Numbered from the stretch's first letter, positions 22,035 through 33,756 are shown. The stretch: 64,000 bases of DNA from Shinisaurus crocodilurus (GCA_021292165.1 JAHFWL010001023.1:62001-126000); one strand, 5' to 3'. Numbers and translations: made by a program. The notes: generated by a model not told the origin, from the letters alone.

Positions 22035-22135
22035 CCCACTTGTAGCAATGCTGACCTACCTTACAAGATGGTTGTAAGGATTACTGAGATAATGTATGTG
22101 AAGTCTTTTGAACACTCAAAAGGGGCTATTCCCTG
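22035..22135 (+). repeat. Possible MIR remnant
   Basis: GACCTACCTTACAAGATGG, TTGTAAGGATTACTGAGATA and ATGTATGTGAAGTCTTTTGA follow the MIR 3' half. Confidence 0.4.
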
Positions 22136-23119
22136 TAGCTTCATTGCACGTGGTCACTTTTGCAGAAGGGGGAGCAGTTTCATGTGCACCTTTTTTTAAA
22201 CTGTGAACAGTGCAGAAGTAAGGAGCGCCCTTCAGAATAACCCCTATAGATTTAGAGACAGCATAACTCTGTTCACGCCTCTTGTCCATGTGACGCAGCA
22301 GCCAAACATTCTTCAATTGTGTGTTGTTACTTCCAGTGGAGGAGGGCAGGGACAGGCTTGTCCACAGAGTGATTTCTGCCTGTCTGCCTCAGTGAGCAGT
22401 GTGTGTTTGGAAGGAGGAAATAGCCGAAGCCTCGCCGGGAGTGAAAAGCAAATCAGTTGGGTCTGTGCCATTGGTTTTGTGGAGCCCCAGTGTGTGCCGA
22501 GAAAATTGTGGTTGCTGTATGCAGCAGGGATAATTTTTCATTAACATCTGTTCCCAAGATATCTTTCATCAAGAGCAGATTATGCTGCTTTGCCTAAGTA
22601 GATATTCGAGGACTCCTCCTCCTCCACTGCTTGCCTGTCCCAGGTTGCTCAGAAATGCAGTCAAGTAATTGCCCTGTAATAATGGCCTCTGAGTGTAAAT
22701 CATCTCTGCAGTACCTGCCAACCTCCCCTTCCCTATGTCCCGCCTTCCAGTCATGTTGCCTGTGCTCTCCCCGCCCCCTCCCATCTCCATGATGGTGGCA
22801 TCCTGCCCAGCTAAATGCCGTGTATTGTGAGCAGGAGCTCTGTTCTCCTTTTCCCAATGCAATCTATCTAAAATCTTGTGTGTAAGGGAGGGGGAAGGGA
22901 ATCTCCACTTCCTTCTTAAAAATTGCTTCCTTTCACCCCCTTTTAATCTTCTCCAGGCAATGGTGCAACCCTAGCATTTTCAAGTACAATGAACCTTCCT
23001 TCACTTCCCACTCCAAAATGAGCAGACTGGTTAAGGTCATCATGTGTGTGTTTTTCACCCACATCACCTTCTTTTCAGTGCTCTCAAATGGGAAAGCAGG
23101 GTTAGATGGAAGGGGCCCC

Positions 23120-23290
23120 AGCACCTCTTTTGCATGCAGAATCCCCATCATCTGCTCTTGAAAGGGTCCCAAATAGCAGGAATTGGGAAGGACCCTTGCT
23201 AAAACCCTGGAGAGCCAGCAGACAGCATGGAGGTTGGTGGAGCAACAGTGTCTGGCTCTGTGTAAGCCAGCTTCATATCGGAGCACATGC
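23120..23290 (+). repeat. tRNA-derived SINE remnant (same family as 9451)
   Basis: CACCTCTTTTGCATGCAGAA, GGAAGGACCCTTGCTAAAAC and CCTGGAGAGCCAGCAG match the family in order, ending with TGTAAGCCAGCTTCATAT. The 5' head is diverged. Confidence 0.55.
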
Positions 23291-24097
23291 TTGGCACGGG
23301 AAATACTGCAGGTTCACGACATCTCCAGTTATGGGATCTCAGGTAGTAGGGCTGGGAAAGAAAAACTTATTCTGCCTCAGAGAGATGCTGACAGTTGGAA
23401 TAGGACAGGATCTGAGTAGATGGACTGATAATATGACTCAATAGAAGTATTAGCTGGGTGGTACTGAGGGAGAGGTACATGTCCTCACCACCACCAATGG
23501 CAGCCTACCCTGGACTGGGCAGCTTCTACAGTATCAAGGACCACACTGGAAATATGCATTGTGAACCAGAAGGGCACCTAACTTGCATATCTTAGTTGCA
23601 CACAGGTAACATAGTTGTCAGCATGTGATGGCCATGGTGGTGGTGTACATGGTCTTCAGTTTGCTTGGAATTTGAGTAGTCTTGTGAAAGTCCTCCAAAT
23701 CAGGGGCTCCGCCTCCTTCATTCCCATTGTTGAACATGTTATACAGAAAGTTTGGCAACTATCAGGAAAAAACATCTCTAGATCCCAATAGTCATGCATG
23801 TGTTCAGAAAATCTCTGGATCTTGTATTGCAGAACTTGGAGAGACACCTCTATCCAAAACTCTGGATAGTTGTTCGAGATGAACTGCTTATTGGTAGTAT
23901 TGTCTTGCTGGACCCATTGGCTGAATACCATGTATGGCATCTTCTTTTATGTTTCCCATCTGTGGTCTGCTAGACCAAACTTTGGTTGAGTGTACTTCAT
24001 GCAAGAAGCTTGTACTGATCTGAGATAGAGAATAATGGTTGTAGGGTTAATTAACACTATCCTAATGTCTGTCTTCTCCCTCTCCCCTCTTTCTCAG
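23291..24097 (+). other. Probable end of EFNB1 intron 1
   Basis: Unique sequence leading into a strong 3' splice site. A branch-point-like TCCTAAT has its candidate A at 24064-24065, and a pyrimidine tract (about 24067-24095) precedes the CAG at 24095-24097. Nothing else is recognised. Confidence 0.6.
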
Positions 24098-24375
24098 GTT
24101 CATGTCTGGGAAGGGGCTGGTCATCTATCCAGAAATTGGTGACAAACTGGACATAATCTGTCCGAAGGCAGAGCCAGCCAAACCATACGAGTACTACAAG
24201 TTGTACCTGGTGAAGCGGGACCAAGCCGAGTCTTGCAGCACAGTCATGGACCCAAACGTGCTGGTGACCTGTAACAGGCCTGAGCAGGAAATCCGTTTCA
24301 CCATCAAGTTCCAGGAGTTCAGCCCCAACTACATGGGCTTGGAATTCAAAAGGCACCAGGATTACTTCATCACAT
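24098..24375 (+). CDS. EFNB1: Ephrin-B1 exon 2 (receptor-binding domain), partial gene
   Basis: Ephrin-B1 is a transmembrane ligand for Eph receptors that also signals in reverse through its cytoplasmic tail. It guides cell sorting and axons. The exon encodes [20 protein letters not shown], the cysteine-containing DIICPKAE and ESCSTV segments, [20 protein letters not shown], and the receptor-contacting loop [13 protein letters not shown], ending HQDYFIT. The wording YEYYKLYLV and NYMGLEF fits ephrin-B1 rather than B2 or B3. The exon starts with the third base of a lysine codon (phase 2), contains 92 full codons, and ends with the first base of the next codon before GTGAGT. To my recollection 278 bases equals human EFNB1 exon 2. 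The signal-peptide exon and later exons (fourth RBD cysteine, transmembrane segment, PDZ tail) were not found in the window. Confidence 0.93.
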
Positions 24376-24814
24376 GTGAGTGTCCCTCCTCTTGCTTGCC
24401 TTCCCTGCTTTTAGAACTCCCTCCCCTTCCATGCTCTTTTGTGTCTGAAACATGCACCCTCTTTTGTCACAAGTCGCTTTTCTTTAAAAGAGACTTACTG
24501 GTACCCCTTCTGAGAGCTAGGAGGCAAGCCAGGAGGCTTGCAGTTCTGTTCTGTTACAGCAGCAGTCCAAAATTGACTGTATTGTGGATCATATTGATTG
24601 TTGTGGATCACCACTTTTTTCTTTCTTTACTCATAATAACTGCCTGAGAGTCTGCTTGAAAGGCTTCAGAATTGAAAGTTTGTCTCCTTCTGCACTCCAG
24701 TGCAGCTCTACTGAATACACAAGGGGAAGGAGAGACATTGCTAAACAGTAGGTCAATACTGCTAGACTTGTGTAATGCTCCATGCAATGCCTTGAAAATT
24801 ATCTTATTTAACAT
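24376..24814 (+). other. Start of probable EFNB1 intron 2
   Basis: Starts with the donor GTGAGT. The open frame runs on past the donor to 24647 without matching ephrin, as expected for an intron read-through. Unique sequence, no element recognised. Confidence 0.6.
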
Positions 24815-25834
24815 GTTTATTTTAGTTGTTGTTATTAAAATTTATGCATCGCTTCCCACCGCAAGAAGTGACTTACGCACAATACAGAAATTCATGATTA
24901 ATGTAACAAGAAAACAGCAGCACCCCCAAAATCAATATAAACCATAATCAGCACAATACAAATAGAGATAAACACCATAAAAATATAATCTAAAAACATT
25001 ATACAATGTGAAAAATTTTCATCCACAAATACACAAAATCTCCCCCCACTCACTGCCTAGAATGAACATCACAAAAGCAGCCCACAACAATTGGGCCATA
25101 ACTAATGTTCAGATGCCTGGGAAAATAAGTGCATCTTTGCCTGGTGCTGAAAAGATAACAGTGTTGGCACCAGATAAGCTTCCTTGGGGAGAGCGTTCCA
25201 TAAACACAGGGCTGTCACAAAAAAGACCCATTCCCAAACTAACACCCACCAAGCTTTTCTCAGAGGTGGCACACAGAGAAGTGCCTCTGAAGCTGACCTC
25301 AGGGACCAGGTATGTTCATACTGTGGGAGATGGTGGTCCTTGAGGTATTAGGGTCCTGAACAATGTGGGGCTTTATAGGTTAAAACGAGCACTATGAATT
25401 TGGCCCAGAAACAAATTGGCAAAGTGCAGGTGAGGCAGGACTGGGCTTGTTCTGTATGTTCACATTGCCTACTCCCACTCAACAATCTGGCTGCCGAATT
25501 CTGCACTAAAGGCAGCCAATGTACAATGCATTGCAGTAATCTAACGTAGAGGCTACCAGAGCATAGACCACTGATGCTAGACTATCCCCATGCAGGTAGG
25601 GTCACAGCTGGGCTACCAACCCAAGTTGGTAGAAGGCACTGTGCACCACGGACGCCAACTGAGCCTCCACTGACTATGGTAGATCCAGAAGTATCCCCAA
25701 GCTGTGCACATGCTCCTTCAGGGGGAGTGTGACCCCATCCAGGGCCAGTTGCACTTCCCCCATCTGGACAGAGGAACTACCCACCAGCAGAGTCTCAGTT
25801 TTCTCTGGATTGACCCTCAGTTTATTGACTCATT
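24815..25834 (-). mobile_element. L2-like LINE 3' part
   Basis: On the minus strand, from about 25830 to 25620, the sequence encodes LRVNPEKTETLLVGSSSVQM-like RT tail residues, then GVTLPLKEHVHSLG and SVEAQLASVV. The rest (down to 24815) is the 3' UTR, with CTGGTGCCAA and GAAGGCCC-like blocks, and ends in an AT-rich tail. It is degraded and cannot be coding. It abuts the CR1 5' end near 25835. Confidence 0.75.
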
Positions 25835-26265
25835 CTGTTGAGCAGAAGCACAGGAGAGTCTACCTGCTGATTGCAACTACCTGGGGCTGATTGCAGGGCG
25901 AGGCCTGAGAGCTTAAAGGGAAGGGCGAGGCCTGGGAGCTCATTCTGTTCTTGACTCCCAGCTGAGCAGAAGCACAGGAGAGAGGCTCCAGCTGTTGTGG
26001 GGGCTGTGATAGGCAAACAGGCTCCAAGAGAGCGAGCAAACAGAATGAGTGAACAGGGAGAGCAAACAGGAGTTTGGCAGCGGAGTTCAGCAGCGGAGGT
26101 CAAGGGGGAGGTCCCTAAGAAATTTTCTACATTGTTTGTTTTGTTCTAGTAACACACACTTATAGACCAGGGGGACTCTGTTGTTAACATTCAGGGAAGG
26201 CAGGACAAGGCACCGGCCATTCCAGTACGAAAAGAAAGGCAGAAACATAAAGGGAACAGAGAACT

Positions 26266-27299
26266 TTGGACGGAAAGGACTCTCCAGTGGTGGTGACCTG
26301 CAATGTGTGTGCAGTGTTTGTTTTCCTGCCTGAGATCAACATGGCCTACACGTGCAACAAGTGCAAGCTGGTCACGCTGTTGGAAGAAAAGGTCAGAGGA
26401 CTGGAGCAGCAAGTGTCAACCCTCAGGAGTGTAAGAGAAATTGAAGAGTTTTTAGACAGACCGGTGGAACTACACAGCAGCAAAGCATAGTACAGGAGCC
26501 AGAAGGGCAACAACAGGATGAGGCAGAGCCAGAGAATGCTGGCAAGGGAAAATAACGCAGGGGGAACTCCCTGGAAAAGGGTGACTGTTAGGAGCAGAAG
26601 AACTAGAAGACATTCTGCGCCTATGGAAGCAGTGGAGCTATGGAACCGCTTCCAGCTCCAAGTACTTGAGGACAAGACCAGAGGACAGCCTGCAGAGGAT
26701 GAATTACCAGGCACCCAACATGACAGTGTGCAAGAGGCTGAAGGTCAGTCGTAGAGGCAATCAAACCAAGGCCTACAGTAAGAGAAAGAGAAGAGTAGCT
26801 AGTAGTGGGAGACTCCCTCCTGCGGGGGATTGAAGCCAAAGTATGTCGCGAAGACCCATGGACTCGCCAGGTGTGCTGTCTCCCCGGGGCACGGATTAAG
26901 GATGTGACAGAGCAGCTGCCGAGGCTCATACAGCCCACCGACACATAGCCCTTTCTTCTCATCCACGTGGGTACAAATGATGCTGCCAAGCGGAGTTACA
27001 AAGAAATCACGGCAGACTTTGAAGAGTTGGGAAGGGAACTCAAGAACTTTGGGACCCAGATAGTCTTCTCATCCATCCTTCCAGTACTTGGAAGAGGAAT
27101 AGAAAGGGAAAGAAAAATGCTCCAAGTGAATGACTGGCTACGAAGGTGGTGCCGACGCGAGAGATTTGGATTCTGGGACCACGGGCTACACTTCCTGGAA
27201 GATGGACTGCTGGCAAAGGATGGGTTGCACCTCACAAGGACTGGGAAGAATGTGTTTGGCCACAACATGAGGAACTTAATCAGGAGGGCTTTAAACTGA
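26266..27299 (+). pseudogene. CR1 ORF1 (zinc-finger and SGNH-esterase protein), frameshifted
   Basis: The N-terminal part has CNVCAVFVF and YTCNKCKLVTLLEEKVRGLE, a C-x2-C...C-x2-C pair followed by a coiled coil (LEQQVSTLRS). This frame ends at 26488-26490. The esterase part shows VGDSLLRGIEA (around 26805, the GDS nucleophile box), HVGTNDAAK (around 26961) and LAKDGLHLTRTGKNVFGHN (around 27213, the DxxH box). CR1 ORF1 proteins are known to carry such an esterase, whose role is unsettled (perhaps lipid-linked particle or membrane function). Reading-frame changes occur between the zinc-finger and esterase parts and near 26830-26950. Confidence 0.85.
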
Positions 27300-27439
27300 A
27301 TCCAACAGGAGAGGGAGACATAAACTCGGGGGTAACAATGGAAGAAGGCCTCTGTGCCACAATGGATAGAACAGCTCCAGCGGTGCCCAATGATAAGTCA
27401 GCTACAAAATGTAGGAAGAATGTTGGACTATAAAGCACA

Positions 27440-29667
27440 TAGTCTTTGATGTCTCTATACTAATGCCCAGAGTATGGGCAACAAACAGGACGAACTTGAA
27501 CTCTTGATACATGAGGGCAAATACGACTTGATAGGTATAACTGAAACTTGGTGGGATGACTCCCATGGCAGGAATTCAGCAATTGAAGGATATAACTTGT
27601 TCAAAAAGAACAGAAGCAACAGAAAGGGAGGTGGAGTTGCGCTGTATGTTAAAAATACGTATCTCTGCACAGAGATACAGGAAGATTAGCTTGGCAGCCC
27701 CATTGAGAGCATCTGGGTTAAAATAAATGGGGCAAAGAATAAAACGAACATGGCAGTTGGAGTCTACTACTGACCACCCAATCAAGGAGAAGACAAGGAT
27801 GAAACTTTTGAAAAGCAAATTACCAATGTTTCAAGGAGGCATGGTAGTGATGGGGGACTTCAATTTCCTCGATATTGTTGGGAGACAAATTCTGCCAAAC
27901 ATGGCCCCTCCAAGAAATTCCTGAGTTGTGTTGCTGATAACTTCCTCCTACAGAAAGTGGAGGAAAGAACTAGAGGATCGGCTATCCTTGATCTGATTCT
28001 AACCAACAGAGATGAGTTAGTGGATAAAGTGGCAGTTTCGGGAACTCTGGGGGAAAGTGACCATGTTATACTTGAGTTCTTAATTCTAAGGGAAGCAAAA
28101 GCTGAGTGTAGCCAAATGCGTACCCTGGATTTTAGGAAAGCCAATTTTAACCAACTCAGAACAATGATAAGTAAGGTCCCATGGCAAGTGACTCTAATGA
28201 GAAAAGGAGCCCAGGATGGGTGGGAGTTTTTAAAAAAGGAAATTCTAAAGGCACAATTGCAAACAATTCCCACAAGGAAAAAAGGCAGAGGGCAACAGAA
28301 GAAGCCAATGTGGCTTCACAAAAAACTCAGAGATAGCCGGAAAACAAAAAAGGACACGTATAGGAAGTGGAAGGAAGGACAGGCTACAAGGGAAGAGTAC
28401 AGGCAGGTAACACAGAACTGCAGGAATAGTGTCAGGACGGCTAAAGCTGAGAATGAGCTGAGGCTAGTGAGGGATGCTAAGAACAACAAGAAAGCTTTCT
28501 TCAGATACATGCATAGTAAAAGACAGAGGAAAGAAATGGCGGTTCAACTACGCAATGAGGATGGCAAATTGATAACAGAAGACAAAGAAAAGGCAGAAGT
28601 GTTCAATTCTTACTTCGGCTCGGTCTTCTCCCAAAAGAGAGTTTATGTCCCCAATGGGAAACCTGAAGTGCAGACTGAAGGGGCAGGATGGCAGCTTGAG
28701 ATTGATAGGCAAATGGTGAAGGAGCACCTGATTACTTTGAACGAATTTAAATCTCCAGGGCCTGACGAGCTGCATCCTAGAGTAATAAAGGAACTGGCAG
28801 AAGAACTCTCAGAACCACTGTCTATTATCTTTGAGAAATCATGGAGGACAGGCGAAGTGAGGAGATGACTGGAGGAGGGCAAATGTTGTTCCCATCTTCA
28901 AAAAGGGCAAGAAGGAAGAACCTGGGAACTATAGGCCAGTCAGTCTGACATCAATCCCCGGGAAATTTTTAGAGCAGATTATAAAGAAGTCAGTCTGCAA
29001 GCACCTTGAAAACAATGCAGTGATTACTAGAAGCCAGCATGGATTTGTCAAGAACAAATCCTGCCAGACTAATCTGATCTCATTTTTTGATTGGGTAACC
29101 TCCCTTGTGGACTGTGGGAATGCTGTGGACATCATATATCTGGACTTCAGCAAAGCTTTCGACAAAGTGCCTCATGATATCCTGATTAGCAAGCTAGCTA
29201 ACAGTGGACTAGATGGAACAACTATGAGGTGGATCCACAATTGGCTACAGAATTGGACTCAAAGAGTGCTTATCAATGGTTCCTTCTCAAACTGGGGAGA
29301 GGTAACGAGCGGGGTACCACAGGGCTCGGTCCTGGGCCCGGTGCTCTTCAACATTTTTATTAATGACTTGGATGAGGAGGTACAGGGAATGCTTATCAAA
29401 TTTGCAGATGACACAAAGTTGAGTGGAACAGCTAATACTCTGGAAGACAGAAACAAAATTCAAAGTGACCTCGATAGGCTGGAGCACTTGGCCGAAAACA
29501 ACAGAATGAAATTTAATAGGGATAAATGCCAAGTGCTGCACCTAGGGAAAGGAAACCAAATGCACAGTTACAGACTGGGGGAAACTTGGCTGAACAATAC
29601 TACAAGTGAGAAGAATCTTGGAATTGTTGTAGATCACAAAAGTTTCCTGACTGTTAGAGCAATATGA
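27440..29667 (+). pseudogene. CR1 ORF2 (endonuclease and reverse transcriptase), broken
   Basis: Endonuclease motifs appear as YTNAQSMGNKQDELELLI, LIGITETWWDD, GGGVALYVKN and, later, GSAILDLILTN and GESDHVILEF. An open frame (27957-28868, 303 residues) spans the end of the endonuclease and the linker to SPGPDELHPRVIKELAEEL. Stops then precede the RT. The RT resumes from 29020 with SQHGFVKNKSCQTNLISFFD, YLDFSKAFDKVPHDILIS, SGVPQGSVLGPVLFNIF and FADDTKLSGTA. The C-terminal thumb region is deleted at about 29640. Stops occur at about 27688 and 27770 and frame changes near 27840 and 28870, so it is dead. Confidence 0.9.
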
Positions 29668-29850
29668 CAATGGAACCATCTGCCTAGGGAGGTGGTGGGC
29701 TCTCCCAATCTGTAGGCATTCAAGGTGCAGCTGGATAGCCATCTGTCAGGGATGCTTTGACCTTGATTTCTGCATTGAACAGGGGGTTGGACTCTATGGC
29801 CTTGTAGGCCCCTTCCAACTCTACTTTTCTATTATATGATTCTATGTCTC

Positions 29851-30900
29851 TCATCCAGTCCATTACTGAGGCCAGACAGACACTGGTTGAGCACATCCAC
29901 TGCCACACCTGCCTGAGATGAAAAAGAGAAGTAATGTTGTGTGTCATCAGCATACTGATGACAGTGCACCCCCAAACTCCAGATGACCCCACACAGCAGT
30001 TTCATGTAAGTGTTAAACAACATGGAGGATAGAATCAACCCCTGCAGAACCCCACACCATCAGTTCCATGGAGCCAAGCAATACCTTCTGGAAATGATTG
30101 TCTAGGTAGGACCGAAACTATTACAAAGCAGTGCCCCGATGTTGGACAGCGAATCCAGAAGGATACCCTAATCAATGGTATCCAATGCTGTTGAGAGATC
30201 CAGGAGTATCAGTCAACAGGGTCACACTCCCCCGTCTCTCTCCTGACACAGGCCATCATACAGGACAACCAAGGCAGTCTCACTACCAAAACTGGGCATG
30301 AACCCTGACTGAAATGGATCCAGAAAATCTGCCTTGTCCAAGAGTGCCTGGTCTGATCAATGACCACCTGCTCAGGGACCTTGCCCAGGAAAGGGTTCTG
30401 CACATCAGGCCTAAAATTGGTCTTCCAGATCCAGGGAGGGCTTCTTTAGGAGTGGTCTTACTGCTGCCTCTTTCAGATGACCCGGGACTGCTCCCTCTGG
30501 TAAGGAGGTATTTATCACCTCCCTCACCCAACCAGCTGTCTACTACCTACAGATATCACCAGCCATGAAGGGCAAGGATTCAAAATGCAAGTGATCAGAT
30601 ATATCTGTCCAAGCATCTTGTTCATGTCCTTGAGTTGTACTAACTGAAACTCATCCAATAATACTGGACCAGACAGCGCTCTGGACGCCTCATGAGATCA
30701 ATCTGCTAAAACAATGGAGTCACGGTCCCAACAGATGCAAGCGATTTAGTCAGAATGTTGAGCAAATAGATCACAGTGAGCCATTGAGGGTTCAGTCACC
30801 TCCTTTGGGCCAGTGTGTAATAGGCCCCAAACTATCCGAAAACACCACCAGTTGGCATAGGAGGATGCAATGGGGGTGGTGAAGTAGCACTTCTTTGTTG
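29851..30900 (-). mobile_element. L2-like LINE fragment
   Basis: On the minus strand the frames give PILSSMLFNTYMKLLCGVI, VHCHQYADDTQHYFSFS (the RT DD motif), FLGKVPEQVVIDQ and a degenerate upstream region reaching about 30860. The family differs from the copy at 3567-4745 in several positions. Numerous stops and frame shifts occur. It begins directly after the CR1 tail. Confidence 0.75.
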
Positions 30901-31466
30901 CCTTCACCCCCACTAAGTATGCTCAATGTTTTTAGTTTTCTTTTTAGTAAACAAAACTAAAAAAGTACAGTAATTCCTCCCCCCAATACATGACAAGTAT
31001 TTGACCTGAAATGTGATTTAAATGTTATATTATGTAGTCATTTTTTATTGGAATACTTGTAAAAGTTTAAAGATAATAGCATGCACTTCCCCTTACATTG
31101 TTTAAATTTAAGAGAACCCCCCTCCCCCAAAGGTACTGAAAACTGTTGACACACTAATACATTTTATCAGTCCAAAGACTGCTGACAACCATTGTTCAGC
31201 TCTCTTCCACAGAGGCTGTTGGGGCACCTTCAGCTTTGCTGTCTCTACCTATTAGGTCTATTTTACACTGAGACAATAACATTAATGTATTCTCTCACAT
31301 ACCTGTTAGGGGTAATCACCTGAAAAATACTAATTACAACTTTGGAACTGCCAAGCTTGCCTATTATTGTATTTGCAATTAGCATCCATTCATTGTTACT
31401 AATGAACTTATGAAATGGAAAATTTTCCATGGAAAAATTAAGCACTGGAAAGCTTCCTGCCCCACA
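30901..31466. other. AT-rich non-coding stretch
   Basis: No gene or element recognised; includes a C-tract at 31117-31126. Confidence 0.45.
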
Positions 31467-31701
31467 TCATAGAATCATAGAAAAGTAAAGTTGGAAGGGG
31501 CCTACAAGGCCATCGAGTCCAACCCCCTGCTCAATGCAGGAATCTAGGTCAAAGCATCTCTGACAGATGTCTGTCCAGCTGCACCTTGAATGCCTCCGGA
31601 GTGGGAGAGCCCACCACCTCCCTAGGTAGTTGGTTCCATTGTCTTATTGCTCTGACAGTCAGGAAATTTTTCCTGATGTTTAGGCGGAATCTGGGTTCCT
31701 G
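31467..31701 (-). mobile_element. CR1 3' end, antisense
   Basis: Begins CATAGAATCATAGAAAAG (tail complement), then CCATCGAGTCCAACCCCCTG and the complement of the HLNIRKNFLTVRA coding end. Only the last 235 bases of the element are present. Confidence 0.92.
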
Positions 31702-32328
31702 TTTTTAGGCAAAATTGCTTCGTGCTGTCATCTCCCCCCCCCCCCCCCCGCCGCCCCAGCTTCTGCTCTGCCTTACTCAGGCATCTTAAAGTGGCCACCT
31801 CCATGGCTGCCAACTATCAGAGAAGTCTAAAGCGCCTGCCCTGCAACTGAGCAGTCTGCTGGCACCCTGAACCCATGGCTCTGCCCCAGCTCATCCGTCG
31901 ACGCATGCACTGGTGGCTCCCTTCCAGCTTTCTTGTTCATTATCACAGGCCACTCACTTGCCGGTTGGAGCAAAGGTCAGTCAGCAGTGCCAGAGCCACA
32001 CTTGGGCACTTTCCACAGGACCTGTTTTAGTTTTCTGGTGTCACACATTAGCAATGGAAAGGTGTCACCAGTGCACAGCAGACAAAACTCTGTATTGTGA
32101 GTTCCGCAATCATCCTGGATAGGGCAAGTTATTCACCTGAAGGTGCAAGATGAGCCTTCCCCATTGCTGTGAGTTGTGAATCATTATACTAAAAGAGCAA
32201 AAATTCTGCACCACCAAATACTAACTTCTCTGACCTGTCTAAATTCAACATATTTGCATATAGGTGCCTATTTTGCAGGATTATTGTCTTATGCTAGTCA
32301 TGAGAAGGGGCAAAGGGGTATGTGAGGC
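31702..32328. other. Non-coding stretch with C-tract
   Basis: Holds a C-tract at 31733-31750. No gene or element recognised. Confidence 0.45.
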
Positions 32329-32841
32329 AGGGATGGGGACTCGGACTCCAGGACTCGACTCATGAGTCGGACTGAGTCCCCCTTCTGACTCGACTCGGAC
32401 TCAAGTCCCAATATTTTTGCAACCTTTCAGACATTTTGGGTTTGGCTGCCTCTGCCTGCCTGTTTGGGGTTCCCAGCCTCCTCTGCCTGCCTGGTCTCTT
32501 CTTAACCAGTTCCACAGTTTGAATTGTCCAAGACAAACACCTCTGCCTGCCTGCTTTGGTGTTCCCTGCCTCCTCTGCCTGCCTGGTTATTTTTATTTTG
32601 GGTTTGTCTGCCTGGTCTGTTCTTGTCAAAATCAGTTGCAGAGTTTTGAAATAAAAAGGCACACTTGTGCCTAGAATTTATTTAAGCCGCACATCTGAAG
32701 TAGCCTTATTTTGTTGGGAAAAAAACCCATTGATTTTAATAGGAACTCGTGGAGTCAGCTTTGGGAGTGACTCATGAGTCACCATTTTGGACCAAGGACT
32801 CGGACTCGTGACTTGAGACCAAGGACTCTTCAACATCCCTG
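32329..32841. mobile_element. hAT-like non-autonomous element with GACTCGGACTC subterminal repeats
   Basis: Both ends carry CAGGGATG as an inverted repeat, and ATGTGAGG flanks the element at 32321-32328 and 32842-32849 as an exact 8-base duplication, typical of hAT. Subterminal regions are packed with GACTCGGACTC, ACTCATGAGTC and complements. The middle has two imperfect copies of a roughly 100-base CTCTGCCTGCCTG-rich unit. No transposase is encoded. Confidence 0.85.
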
Positions 32842-33021
32842 ATGTGAGGCATGGAAACCTCACCGGCTGACCCTTGGAAGTCCTGCTCAGCCTCTCTTTG
32901 GCTGCTACCAAGCATCATCCACCTTCTAGCCTATCTCAAGAGCTAAAAATATTAGCTCTTCTTATGAACACTGAAATCCTCAGCTTCTAGATCAGGTCAG
33001 GGCAACTTGTGGTACTCCAGG

Positions 33022-33579
33022 TGTGGAAAGAATAATTTCTTTATTCTATGTGGAAATCTATAATGTGAAAAGTATAATTCTGTCCTAGAAGAAATCAAGG
33101 ACTTCCTCTTTACCCAGAGGGAAGGGAAGTGTGATCTCGTCTTACACTCACAGAGTCTTCCCTCTCTCCAAAGGGAAAGAGAAAGAATTCCTTTGATGAT
33201 TCTTATTAGAGTAGTTCCTTTGTTTGCTACTTAGTGTTAGAATTACTCTTAAGGCTTGATTTGCAATTTGTTTCTGGCTCCAGCAAAGACATGTTGATTC
33301 AAGGGGGAGATGTTGATTCAAACGAAAGGTTTCCTCCCTAACATTGGACCTGGCCAGCAATTAACATAATTTACAGCTAAGAACTGACCAGATAAAAGGA
33401 CACCTAGAGATGCAAAGACCATAAATCAACCAGATAGATAAGCAAATACTGACATCAGGAAGAGTGCCAGAACGCATGTGCAAAAGCTATGTAAATGCTA
33501 TGTAACTCAAAATGTATTTAGTGCAAGGGGAGGCCTTTGTTCTGGGCTCCACTCCACTCTGCTTTGCTTTGCTCTGCTC

Positions 33580-33625
<46 letters not shown>

Positions 33626-33756
33626 CTTTGCTCTTTGCAAGTGAAGCCATGCAGCGCTGCATTAAAAAGAGCTCTTAACCAGTTACCTGGGTCTGGCTGG
33701 TCAATTGATCCCCTCAGCTAGGCAATGAACATTAGAGAACTTTCCCCCTTATCACA
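33022..33756 (+). mobile_element. Solo LTR, 735 bp, with 4-bp target duplication CAGG
   Basis: Begins TGTGGAAAG and ends CTTATCACA. CAGG is present at 33018-33021 and 33757-33760, and removing the segment rebuilds the CCAGGTGTTTTGACCTAC block of the host MITE. Polyadenylation-like ATTAAAAAG lies near 33660, followed by ACCTGGGTCTGGCTGGTCAA, a pattern seen in ERV U5 regions. No viral coding sequence is present. Confidence 0.75.
33582..33622. repeat. (TC)n microsatellite inside the LTR
   Basis: About 20 TC units, lying just before the polyadenylation-like signal. Confidence 0.95.

Larger units (their letters stand above)
21183..23119. other. Non-coding stretch with possible old SINE remnants
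   Basis: MIR-type cores may lie at about 21600-21740 (GGTAATCCTTGTAAGGTAG, TTATGCCCACATGGAGGC) and 22035-22135 (GATGGTTGTAAGGATTACTG). No gene is visible. The CT-rich minus-strand frames near 22594-22862 have no recognisable domain. Confidence 0.4.
25835..29850 (+). mobile_element. Nearly full-length CR1 LINE, decayed
   Basis: The order is a GC-rich 5' UTR with two copies of a GAGCAGAAGCACAGGAGAG unit (near 25838 and 25965), ORF1 (zinc-finger and SGNH esterase), ORF2 (endonuclease and RT), and a CR1 3' end with GGACTCTATGGCCTTGTAGG and an ATTATATGATTCTATG tail. Compared with the copy at 2337-3566 it lacks roughly 430 bases between VVDHK and SFLTVRAI (deletion at 29640). About 4.0 kb remains. 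Several stops and frameshifts inactivate it. Confidence 0.9.

Noticed and set aside
32329..32841. CRISPR-like or satellite array
   Set aside because: The GACTCGG units are irregular and lie in the ends of an element with terminal inverted repeats and an 8-base target duplication.
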